From Richelia sp. SL_2_1 (GTDB taxonomy: Bacteria > Cyanobacteriota > Cyanobacteriia > Cyanobacteriales > Nostocaceae), in assembly GCA_012033205.1 (NCBI GenBank), contig JAAUSO010000073.1, positions 1 to 32,100 on the forward strand: a DNA stretch of 32,100 nucleotides, written 5' to 3'. The notes below the pieces were generated by a model. That model saw only the letters and a list, made by a program, of their open reading frames with translations. It was not told the origin of the DNA and made no database searches. Numbering within the stretch: the first letter of the stretch is position 1; every line of letters starts with the position of its first letter. Both the position numbers and the translations under genes were made by a program. Positions 25,199-32,100 of the stretch are shown here, piece after piece.

Positions 25199-25693
25199 AT
25201 GCAAGTATTAGAAAAATCCGTGGTAGTGTTTTCCCAAAATTATCTGCCGCTGTGTCGAGTAAACATTAAGCGAGCTGTAGTGCTTTTAGTAACTAATAAA
25301 GCGGAACCATTAGAGATTACCACGGAAAATGGATGGTATATTAGCTCCCCCAGCTTGGTAGTTTACGTACCGCAGCATATTCGGTTAAAAATTGTTTCTC
25401 GTGAGCGGACGTGGAAAGTCCCACCTGTAAATCGTCGTGAAGTTTTACGAAGAGACCACTATCGTTGCCAATACTGCGGTACCAATAAAGATTTAACACT
25501 CGATCATGTGATTCCCCGGTCTCGTGGTGGTCGTCATACTTGGGAGAATGTTGTAACTGCTTGTTCTAAATGTAACTCTCGCAAAAGTAATTACACCCCC
25601 AAAGAATCTGGGATGCAACTACGGACAAAACCAAAAGCACCAGTCCATCCAACTATTTCTTTTGCAGAACAGTTTTGGAAAGGTGTTGTGTAA
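25199..25693 (+). CDS. HNH endonuclease
   Basis: ATG 25199, with GAAGAG just upstream, gives 164 residues; ATG 25172 is possible but abuts a terminator T tract. Residues 1-75 form the conserved leader SVVVFSQNYLPLCRVNIKRA seen in cyanobacterial HNH proteins. The HNH/zinc domain follows: C90 and C93 (CQYC), D102-H103 in LDHVIPRSRGG, N117 in WENVV, and C122 and C125 in CSKCNSRK. It is expected to cleave DNA with a single metal ion. Despite the fold this is not an obvious intron or restriction enzyme; no intron or methylase is adjacent. The next gene starts 32 bp downstream, so the two are probably co-transcribed. Confidence 0.93.
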   Translation: MQVLEKSVVVFSQNYLPLCRVNIKRAVVLLVTNKAEPLEITTENGWYISSPSLVVYVPQHIRLKIVSRERTWKVPPVNRREVLRRDHYRCQYCGTNKDLTLDHVIPRSRGGRHTWENVVTACSKCNSRKSNYTPKESGMQLRTKPKAPVHPTISFAEQFWKGVV

Positions 25694-25725
25694 GCCTTCC
25701 CTGGAATAACAGGAGAGCATGAGAA

Positions 25726-26118
25726 ATGCTAAAACTAACTTATACAGAAAACAGTTTTTACCTAGAGCTTTTAACTCAACCCATAGAAGAATGGATACAA
25801 GCCTTTTGCATATTGAGTTTGCGAGTCGGTCAAAGTTTGTGTGTTGAACCTAGCACCGCTTGCTTTTTGCTTCCTGCTAATTTACCAGGATTACCACAAC
25901 TACGTAGTCAAATAAACCAAAATAACAGTGGGGAAATCATCGATATTTACGCTTGTGATGCAGATTATGTAGAAGTTACTCTCCGGGGTTATTGGCTATC
26001 AGTTAACGCCCAAAGTATGAGCGGCGGTTTTGTGACAACTATGAACCATGGCACAGAATGCTTCTTGCACCAACTATGGTTAGCAGCTCATAAAAGCACT
26101 TCTGTTGTTATGGACTAA
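25726..26118 (+). CDS. Conserved cyanobacterial hypothetical protein following HNH endonuclease
   Basis: The protein has 130 residues and no transmembrane segment. It contains YLELLTQPIEEWIQAFCILSL near the N-terminus, a central ACFLLPANLPGLPQLRSQI and a C-terminal HGTECFLHQLWLAAHKS. It resembles small proteins annotated only as alr0857-like in Nostoc relatives (from memory, not verified). AACAGGAGAGC upstream of the ATG gives a good ribosome binding site. With a 32-bp gap to the HNH gene, an operon is likely. No function is assigned. Confidence 0.78.
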   Translation: MLKLTYTENSFYLELLTQPIEEWIQAFCILSLRVGQSLCVEPSTACFLLPANLPGLPQLRSQINQNNSGEIIDIYACDADYVEVTLRGYWLSVNAQSMSGGFVTTMNHGTECFLHQLWLAAHKSTSVVMD

Positions 26119-26399
26119 ACGTTTGAATATTAACAATAATTAGGCAATCCAATCAAGAAAAAGTCTATTTACATCTTGCTTGGTTTGTCTTAGTTATTGG
26201 GGATTTTTGATTTTGGATTAAAGACTCAATATTTAATTTAAAATTTCAACTGATCTAAAGTCCCCCAATTGATTTATCGAATAAACAAAAAATCCTAAAT
26301 TTACTCACCATTTTTTAGGAAATTTGTTGCATTTTTTGTAGTATGTATGTAGCATAAAAGTATTGCAGGGCAATTGAAAAAGATATTGCTGAGGGAAAT
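26119..26399. other. Intergenic region with inverted GGGGATT/AATCCCC-like fragments
   Basis: ATTGGGG near 26198 and CCCCAAT near 26264 can pair over a long AT-rich loop; this is a weak dyad after the conserved hypothetical gene. GAGGGA just before 26400 is a possible ribosome binding site for the next small ORF. Nothing else is seen. Confidence 0.3.
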
Positions 26400-26585
26400 A
26401 TGTTGTATATTCGTTCATTTACAGTGTACCGTCCGTCTTGGGAAGGTTCACAACATTGGAAAGAATCATATAGCGAAAATTCTGAATTAGATTTTAAATC
26501 TCAAAGAGATAAAACAAGGAAACCGCCAGAATATATTCACAGAATTCAACAAATTTATTATTTAGAACGCGGGTGTCGTTTCTAA
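26400..26585 (+). CDS. Small hypothetical protein
   Basis: A 61-codon frame from ATG 26400 with GAGGGA upstream. The product is polar and aromatic-rich (YRPSWEGSQHWKESYSEN, then PPEYIHRIQQIYYLERG). It lies 9 bp before the start of the next gene in the same direction, which favours a shared transcript. No family is recognised and the length is marginal. Confidence 0.4.
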   Translation: MLYIRSFTVYRPSWEGSQHWKESYSENSELDFKSQRDKTRKPPEYIHRIQQIYYLERGCRF

Positions 26586-26591
26586 AACTAA

Positions 26592-27035
<444 letters not shown>

Positions 27036-27077
27036 AAAGTTATTTATAGTCTTACTACTTTGTAATAAAGGTAAAAT

Positions 27078-28070
27078 ATGAGCATATTCAAAGTTGAAGT
27101 AGTAGAAATTAATAGCGTAAATTCTCATCCTAATGCTGATAGATTAGATATTATTTCCATAACTGGAATGGGATATCAAGTAATTTCAGTCAAAGGAAAC
27201 TTCAAAACGGGAGATTTAGCTTTTTACTTTCCGATTGATAGCGTGATTCCCGATAAATATGTAGAAGAATTCGGCATCAGTTCTTACTACTCAAAAAAAC
27301 TGCGTGCTGCAAAATTACGGGGAATTTTTTCCGAAGGATTGCTAATTCCTGTAAACGACAAATTTACAGTCGATGTCGGGGATGATTATACCGAATATTT
27401 TGGTATTACTAAATATGAATACCCAATTCCTCAAACAATGAATGGGGATATGGAAAGTCACATCAAACATTACAAATTTCCCGCTCCCGAAAACTTCAAA
27501 CGTTATCAAAATATTTTTACTGAAGGAGAAGAAATAGTAGTTACCGAAAAATTACATGGAACTAACTTTACTGTTCTAGTAGATGCTGATTCAACAATTC
27601 ATATTGGTAGTCATAATTATTTCTGGAAGAATAACGAAGCGAATAAAAAATTAGTTTACATTCGTGCTTATCAAGAAAACGAAGTTTTACAAAAACTTCC
27701 CCCAGATACTCAAGTTTTTGGAGAAATATATGGTGTACAGGATATTAAATACGGGTTGAAAAACGGCAAAATCGGTATTGCTTTGTTTGCTGTACGTTGT
27801 CAGGGAAAATTTATTGACTACAAAGATTTCGTCGCTTTCTGCGAACAGTTTAATTTACCAACAGTACCACTACTTTACACTGGGACTTACAGTTGGGAAA
27901 TAGTTTCTCAATTTAATAATCAAGATAGCGCACTTTCTCCAGATTCCATGATGGAAGGTGTGGTAATTCAACCCGCTTACGAGCGAACTCATCCAGAAAT
28001 CGGTAGAGTAGCTTTAAAATTAATTAGTGATAAATATCTACTTCGTAAAGATGGAAGCGAGTTGCATTAA
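27078..28070 (+). CDS. RNA ligase, DRB0094 (DraRnl/Rnl5) type
   Basis: The protein has 330 residues. The N-terminal OB-like domain (about 1-110) has SHPNADRLDII and FPIDSVIP. The C-terminal nucleotidyltransferase domain carries motif I K158 in TEKLHGTN, motif III FGEIYG (214-219), motif IV EGVVI (293-297) and motif V LKLISDKY with K314. This order, with the OB domain first, is the hallmark of the Deinococcus DRB0094 ligase. That family seals 3'-OH/5'-phosphate nicks via covalent AMP on the lysine. AAAGGT precedes the ATG. Neighbours (unknown His-motif protein, AAA ATPase, Nudix) suggest an RNA-repair or processing setting. Confidence 0.9.
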   Translation: MSIFKVEVVEINSVNSHPNADRLDIISITGMGYQVISVKGNFKTGDLAFYFPIDSVIPDKYVEEFGISSYYSKKLRAAKLRGIFSEGLLIPVNDKFTVDVGDDYTEYFGITKYEYPIPQTMNGDMESHIKHYKFPAPENFKRYQNIFTEGEEIVVTEKLHGTNFTVLVDADSTIHIGSHNYFWKNNEANKKLVYIRAYQENEVLQKLPPDTQVFGEIYGVQDIKYGLKNGKIGIALFAVRCQGKFIDYKDFVAFCEQFNLPTVPLLYTGTYSWEIVSQFNNQDSALSPDSMMEGVVIQPAYERTHPEIGRVALKLISDKYLLRKDGSELH

Positions 28071-28317
28071 AAAAATGGATAATTTTGTCTCTCCCTCTTC
28101 CTTCCTCTGGGCGAAACTCTGCGATATACTTTGCGTTACTTTGCGTTTTGAAAATAAATTATCAATCATTCTCAAATTATTCCTATTGCTTTTTTACTGG
28201 TGTGTTACATTCAGTACAAAGCATCAAATTGTAATTGATTTGAATTAGGATTTTTAATCAAAAATCTCAAATCTAAAATAGTATCAACATACTGAGAAAA
28301 ACTTTAAACCTGAAAAT

Positions 28318-29520
28318 ATGGGATTTGATTATTTCGATCATCAAGAAAATTCTCGCACTAATAACAATCGTCAAAACTTGCTGGCTTGCGGTTGGAGACC
28401 TTTTTATCGAGAATTAAACTGGGAATTTTTGTGGCAACTATTATCTAATGACTCTCAAGAATTAACTCAAAAAACCTTAAATTTAACCAGCAGCCTTGCT
28501 CAGACAATAGGAAGAAATCATTATGCTTGGTGGGCTAATTTAATCAATTTGGCTTCAGAAGATACTCGTTATGAATTTGAGAAATATTGGAACTATATTA
28601 CTCCCGATCCACTAACACCAGACCATCGTTATAAAGATGTTTTGAGTACAGAAACACCCATAGTTCAATTTGTCAGCCGTAGTAGTATTCCCATTGATTA
28701 TTTATTAAATAGACTCCAAGAAATTACAGTATTTCGAGTTCTAATATTATTAGGAACTCCTGACTTGATTACTCAATATTATCTAGAAAGAGACTTTTAT
28801 TTACCTATCGAAAAATTTAAAAGTTGGGAACGTTTAGAAGTCATCAATACTGTTTATGCTTATTGGTCTAAATACGATGTTTGGCTGCAAATTGACCCCT
28901 ATGAAAGAGGAAGAAGACAATATACTTTGATGGCACCAAATTTAACACCATTAATTAATAAATCGACTTACGATTTAGCAGTGATGTTGAGTGGATATCA
29001 AAGTCGTGTAGGGAAAATTAGTACTCAGTTTTCCATTAATAGTTTTTCTCAAGATATTCAGGATTTTACAGATAATGTACAACAAGCGGTTTTAACTCAA
29101 AGTCAACTAGCAGTATTGGTACACGGTGAACCTGGTACTGGTAAAACTGTATGGACACAAGCAGTTGCTAAAGAAATTCTTGTACCTTTGGGATACGTAA
29201 TTTTTATTTTAGATCATGATGCTATTTCTAACTTTGTTCCACCAAGTTATTTAGAACGTATTTGTATCATAATCAACGAAGCTGATAATTTAGCACAAAA
29301 TCGTGCTAGTGAAGTAGCGCAATACAGTAATAAGACAGAACATATCTTGAGCTTATTAGATGGAACCTTGTATCAAAGCGTAATTGATGATTCTGGGCTG
29401 CAAATTCAGCAGAAATTAGTGATGTTAATGACTTGTAATACCACAGAAAGATTAGACCCCGCAATGTTGCGTAAAGGTAGAGTTGATTTAATGTGTGAAT
29501 TTAATTATAAATATGTTTAG
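28318..29520 (+). CDS. AAA family ATPase with unknown N-terminal domain
   Basis: The protein has 400 residues. Residues 1-225 form an unassigned, Trp- and Tyr-rich helical region. The AAA module follows: Walker A GEPGTGKT (270-277), a Walker B-like strand CIIINEAD with Asn320 in place of the usual Asp, sensor-1 TCNTTE (N374), and an SRH-like LDPAMLRKGRVD with R385 and R388. The SRH marks a classic AAA rather than STAND or RecA enzyme. It lies 247 bp after the RNA ligase, in the same direction, with no clear ribosome binding site. The Asp-to-Asn change may slow hydrolysis while Glu321 is kept. Its partner or substrate is unknown. Confidence 0.85.
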   Translation: MGFDYFDHQENSRTNNNRQNLLACGWRPFYRELNWEFLWQLLSNDSQELTQKTLNLTSSLAQTIGRNHYAWWANLINLASEDTRYEFEKYWNYITPDPLTPDHRYKDVLSTETPIVQFVSRSSIPIDYLLNRLQEITVFRVLILLGTPDLITQYYLERDFYLPIEKFKSWERLEVINTVYAYWSKYDVWLQIDPYERGRRQYTLMAPNLTPLINKSTYDLAVMLSGYQSRVGKISTQFSINSFSQDIQDFTDNVQQAVLTQSQLAVLVHGEPGTGKTVWTQAVAKEILVPLGYVIFILDHDAISNFVPPSYLERICIIINEADNLAQNRASEVAQYSNKTEHILSLLDGTLYQSVIDDSGLQIQQKLVMLMTCNTTERLDPAMLRKGRVDLMCEFNYKYV

Positions 29521-29651
29521 CTTGCTTGCGTCTTAATCCTAATGAAAATGTATTATTTACATCTTAGTGAATTAAGAATCTTTGATACTCTGTAAGAGTT
29601 TCGAGGCTTTTTCATTGTTTGAATACTTAATTCATTAAAGGTAAATAATTC

Positions 29652-30041
29652 ATGCGTAAAATAACTTGTGGTGTCTTCTTGATGACAAAGCAAGGAATTT
29701 TTCTGGTGCTTAAGAAATCTAAAAATGGTGAATACGATATACCAAAAGGTCAAATGGAAGAGGAACATAACAACGATGAACTAAAATGTGCATTAGATGA
29801 ATTAAAGCAAGAAACTGGAATATTACCCAATGAGATAGAGTTAGATGAAGATTTTCGTTATGAATATAATGATCCGGATGGCACAAAAGTGATATTTTTG
29901 GGATGGCTAGACGAAGAAAGAGAAATAAAACTTAGCTCAGAACATAAGGACTATAAATGGAAAAAATGGAATCCACCCCATAACATTAGAAAAGGATGGT
30001 TGAATTCTTTATTAGAAGAGTTAGACAAGTATCTTAATTAG
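29652..30041 (+). CDS. Nudix-fold protein with a degenerate Nudix box
   Basis: The 129 residues match a minimal Nudix domain (TCGVFLMTKQG, YDIPKGQMEE, EHKDYKWKKW). The box starts at G33 but has two extra residues before the helix. It ends DELKQETGI where the consensus is REUXEEXGU, so Arg is Asp49 and one metal-ligand Glu is Gln53. E50 and E54 remain. The fold resembles diadenosine-polyphosphate hydrolases. Activity is therefore uncertain; it could bind rather than cleave nucleotides. AAAGG upstream serves as ribosome binding site. It lies 131 bp after the AAA gene. Confidence 0.8.
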   Translation: MRKITCGVFLMTKQGIFLVLKKSKNGEYDIPKGQMEEEHNNDELKCALDELKQETGILPNEIELDEDFRYEYNDPDGTKVIFLGWLDEEREIKLSSEHKDYKWKKWNPPHNIRKGWLNSLLEELDKYLN

Positions 30042-30130
30042 CACCCGTAATCTAAATACTTTTAGTATCAGTATGCTGGATATTATATATTTAGGACTTG
30101 TATGATGATAAGTATTTAAGCGTAACTGAC

Positions 30131-30322
30131 ATCTTGCACCATAAGCATAATTAACTACAAAATAAAAAATACAAATAAAAATATTACCAACATAAAAATG
30201 TCATGTTTTAGTCCATTTTAATGGACTTCTGCTATCAGACTGGGACTTGCAGTCCCAGGCGGGTAAGAACAAAGTCAAACAATTAGTAATTATTTTGACG
30301 AGAAGTTTTTATGGTGCAAGAT
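30131..30322. mobile_element. MITE-like 192-bp element with 14-bp terminal inverted repeats
   Basis: ATCTTGCACCATAA at the left end and TTATGGTGCAAGAT at the right are perfect inverse copies. Inside are two further perfect hairpins: AGTCCATT/AATGGACT (30210-30227) and CTGGGACT/AGTCCCAG (30240-30258). There is no ORF and no clear target duplication. This is most likely a non-autonomous element or a relic of one, in the spacer between the Nudix and GNAT genes. Confidence 0.65.
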
Positions 30323-30412
30323 ATGAAGTAGCCCATATAGTACAGAGTTAAGCGAAAAAATTCCAAGGATTGGGATTTTTTTCCACAGTTAAAAATGATG
30401 CTAAATGCAATT

Positions 30413-31258
30413 ATGAAACTACATAGATTTGACGATACAAATCTTTTTTATCAAAAAACAAAAGATTATTTATTAAAAGATGAAGTATTGCATAATTTAC
30501 AGTTGGGAATTATGAATCGATTAATGAATAATCCAGATAGATTTAAAAATAAACCTTATTTAGCAGTAATAGAACATGATGGAAATATTATTGCGGTAGC
30601 AATGATGACAATTCCTCATAATTTATTGCTATCAAAAATAAAAGAATTAGCAGCAATTGATGTGATTATTAATGATTTACGGCGAGATAACAAATCATTA
30701 ACAAATATAAATGCCCCCGTAATTGAAGCACAAGCATTTGCCGAAAAATGGTGCTTATTCACAGGAAAATCTTATCAATTAAAAGAAAAATTACGTATTT
30801 ATAAATTAGAAAAAGTAGAATTATTTTTGCAAGCGGAAGGTAATTTTAGATTAGCAACTATAAAAGATAAAGAATTACTCAAAAATTGGCACGATGCTTT
30901 TTGTTTAGAAGCATTAGGTTGTATTGAATCCGATAGCGAAACTTGGGTTGAAGCGAGATTAAAGCAAGGTATAACTTATTTTTGGGAAAATGAAATTCCT
31001 GTTTCACTTGCTAGTAGTGGTCGTTTTACCCCGAATGGTGGGGGAATCAATACAGTTTATACTCCACCAGAACATCGCAAACAAGGTTATGCAGGTGCTT
31101 GTGTTGCAGCTTTAAGTCAAACTTTGCTCGATAAAGGTTATAAATTCTGTTTTTTATTTACCGATTTATCTAACCAAACTTCTAATAAGATATATCAACA
31201 AATTGGTTATAAATCTGTGGCTGATTGGAATAATTATTCTTTTTCGACTTCAAGTTAA
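30413..31258 (+). CDS. GNAT family N-acetyltransferase
   Basis: ATG 30413 (MKLHRFDDTNLF) gives 281 residues; in-frame ATGs 18 bp upstream are possible, and none has a clear ribosome binding site. The first half is a divergent GNAT-like lobe (FLKDEVLHNLQLGI-type phrases). The C-terminal GNAT domain carries the acetyl-CoA loop in VYTPPEHRKQGYAGACVAAL (motif A, Q/RxxGxA) and ends with NKIYQQIGYKSVAD, the typical last strand. It transfers an acetyl group to an unknown amine. The gene is distinctly A-rich and stands alone behind a MITE-like element. Confidence 0.88.
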   Translation: MKLHRFDDTNLFYQKTKDYLLKDEVLHNLQLGIMNRLMNNPDRFKNKPYLAVIEHDGNIIAVAMMTIPHNLLLSKIKELAAIDVIINDLRRDNKSLTNINAPVIEAQAFAEKWCLFTGKSYQLKEKLRIYKLEKVELFLQAEGNFRLATIKDKELLKNWHDAFCLEALGCIESDSETWVEARLKQGITYFWENEIPVSLASSGRFTPNGGGINTVYTPPEHRKQGYAGACVAALSQTLLDKGYKFCFLFTDLSNQTSNKIYQQIGYKSVADWNNYSFSTSS

Positions 31259-31280
31259 TATTTAATACCACAATAATCAT

Positions 31281-31343
31281 AGAAGTCGGGTTTTTACCAT
31301 CTTCTATGACTAACACCAGAAAATAATCATCAAAACCCGACTT
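31281..31343. repeat. Inverted repeat AAGTCGGGTTTT, copy 2
   Basis: AAGTCGGGTTTT (31283-31294) and AAAACCCGACTT (31332-31343) are perfect 12-bp arms separated by 37 nt. The same arms and the same spacing occur at 14558-14622 with a different interior. It follows the GNAT gene by about 25 bp. Confidence 0.72.
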
Positions 31344-31361
31344 ATTACTCCATAAAATATT

Positions 31362-31387
31362 GGAGACGTTGCATTGCAACGTCTCTA
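31362..31387. repeat. Dispersed palindrome, GAGACGT family, copy 3
   Basis: GAGACGTTGCATTGCAACGTCTC is almost perfectly self-complementary, missing only at its centre. It belongs to the family seen at 7731 and 14685 and lies 37 bp beyond the stop of the minus-strand TolB-like gene, where it could also terminate transcription. Confidence 0.72.
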
Positions 31388-31423
31388 CATTAATATTTAT
31401 ATAATTTAATAATCTGAATTATT

Positions 31424-31948
31424 TTATTGTGGTTCTTGGGGTATATTCAAACGTCTTCCCAAACGATCATAAACCAATACATCCCACTGTCCGTTTAAAG
31501 TATATTCAAAAGCAATTCTATTACCATCACCACTAATTGTGGGATTGCGGACTTCCGCTTGCAAATTACCTGTTAAATTACGCGATTGACGAGTTTCTTT
31601 ATCGTACAGAAAAATATTACTTCTTCCCTCCACAGAACCAGCAAACACAATATATCTACCATCTTGAGAAGCCGATGGATGATTTGCGATCGCATCAAAG
31701 GAATTCAATCCAGGTAAATTAATCAAGCTACGAGTCATCCGATCGAACATATAAACATCTTGGCTACCCCGGCGATCGCTCGTGTAAACAATATATCGAC
31801 CGGAAATATGAGGATTTAACTCGGAAGCACCGGAATTAAGGCTGTTACCACCATTATCAAATGGGTAGCTCAATATACCTGGAGAACCACAAGCACTTAA
31901 TAAAGTTAAGCTTGTAAATAAGCAAATTGAAATCAAGTATTTGGACAT
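31424..31948 (-). CDS. TolB-like beta-propeller lipoprotein
   Basis: The protein has 174 residues. MSKYLISICLFTSLTLLSAC is a lipoprotein signal with lipobox LSAC and lipidated C20. Three WD40-like PD40 blades follow: HISGRYIVYTSDRRGSQDVYM, then ASQDGRYIVFAGSVEGRSNIF and ISGDGNRIAFEYTLNGQWDVL. Full TolB is over 400 residues and has six blades plus an N-terminal domain, so this is a short family member, probably periplasmic or thylakoid-lumen facing. The function is unknown. STRR heptamers begin within a few bases upstream of the ATG and reach the window edge, so its promoter must lie in or beyond them. Confidence 0.82.
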   Translation of the reverse strand: MSKYLISICLFTSLTLLSACGSPGILSYPFDNGGNSLNSGASELNPHISGRYIVYTSDRRGSQDVYMFDRMTRSLINLPGLNSFDAIANHPSASQDGRYIVFAGSVEGRSNIFLYDKETRQSRNLTGNLQAEVRNPTISGDGNRIAFEYTLNGQWDVLVYDRLGRRLNIPQEPQ

Positions 31949-31949
31949 A

Positions 31950-32100
31950 GGTTAAAGGTTTAAGGTCAAAGGTTAAAGGTTTAAGGTTAAAGGTCAAAGG
32001 TCAAAGGTCAAAGCTTATAACCCCTAACTTATAACTCCTAACTCCTAACTCCTAACTCCTAACTCCTAACTCCTAACTCTAACTCCAACTCTAACTCAAC
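31950..32100. repeat. STRR tract upstream of the TolB-like gene, reaching the window edge
   Basis: First GGTTAAA/GGTCAAA-type heptamers (31950-32014), then CTAACTC heptamers (about 32025-32095). The second block is the reverse complement of the TTAGGAG family at 71-146. The tract continues past the window. Confidence 0.85.

Noticed and set aside
28027-28248. Open frame overlapping the 3' end of the RNA ligase
   Set aside because: It starts inside the ligase in another frame and its tail comes from a low-complexity spacer (TTTGCGTTACTTTGCG-type repeat); the composition is not protein-like.

Overview
The window is chromosomal DNA from a cyanobacterium, most likely a filamentous Nostocales-type strain. 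Plastocyanin, a class II FBPase/SBPase (glpX type), the C5-pathway enzyme HemA and several conserved cyanobacterial hypothetical proteins point there. So do at least nine copies of the HIP1 octamer GCGATCGC (for example at 3632, 4367, 6714, 8003, 11122, 18758, 26910, 31686 and 31772) and many short tandem heptanucleotide repeats (STRRs) between genes. No strain can be named from the sequence alone.

Layout. 1-6350: the end of an unknown gene, a CGFS glutaredoxin and BolA pair, a small exported protein, a subtilisin-like protease with a P-domain, a PlsC-type acyltransferase, the tRNA deaminase TadA, a MITE-like element with apparent target duplications, and a CPYC glutaredoxin. 6666-9199: glpX and hemA, separated by STRR tracts. 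9321-13941: a PKHD-type dioxygenase, a PEAT-repeat lipoprotein and a 998-residue UPF0182 membrane protein. 14088-16503: petE with a 19-bp dyad upstream, then a TonB-like proline-rich protein. 17209-20518: a lipase-like hydrolase, a divergent cytochrome b6 paralogue, and a CPA-type antiporter whose 3' end overlaps the paralogue's. 20908-23647: tRNA-Glu with a clear promoter and terminator, then an SRPBCC gene and a GAF/histidine-kinase gene split by an apparent one-base deletion.

24454-31258 is the accessory-looking part: a ribbon-helix-helix-like protein, an HNH endonuclease with a conserved partner, small ORFs, an unknown His-rich-motif protein, a DRB0094-type RNA ligase, an AAA ATPase, a degenerate Nudix protein and a GNAT acetyltransferase, nearly all on the + strand. 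31424-31948 is a TolB-like beta-propeller lipoprotein transcribed out of a long STRR tract.

How the parts relate: housekeeping carbon (glpX), tetrapyrrole (hemA and tRNA-Glu), redox (two glutaredoxins, BolA) and electron-transfer genes (petE, cytochrome b paralogue) are mixed with mobile or repetitive debris. The most system-like group is unknown protein, RNA ligase, AAA ATPase and Nudix protein at 26595-30041, a possible RNA-repair cassette. The other points of note are the cytochrome b paralogue lacking one heme-ligand histidine, the kinase lacking its phospho-acceptor histidine, the petE dyad, and STRRs that encode the ends of three proteins.
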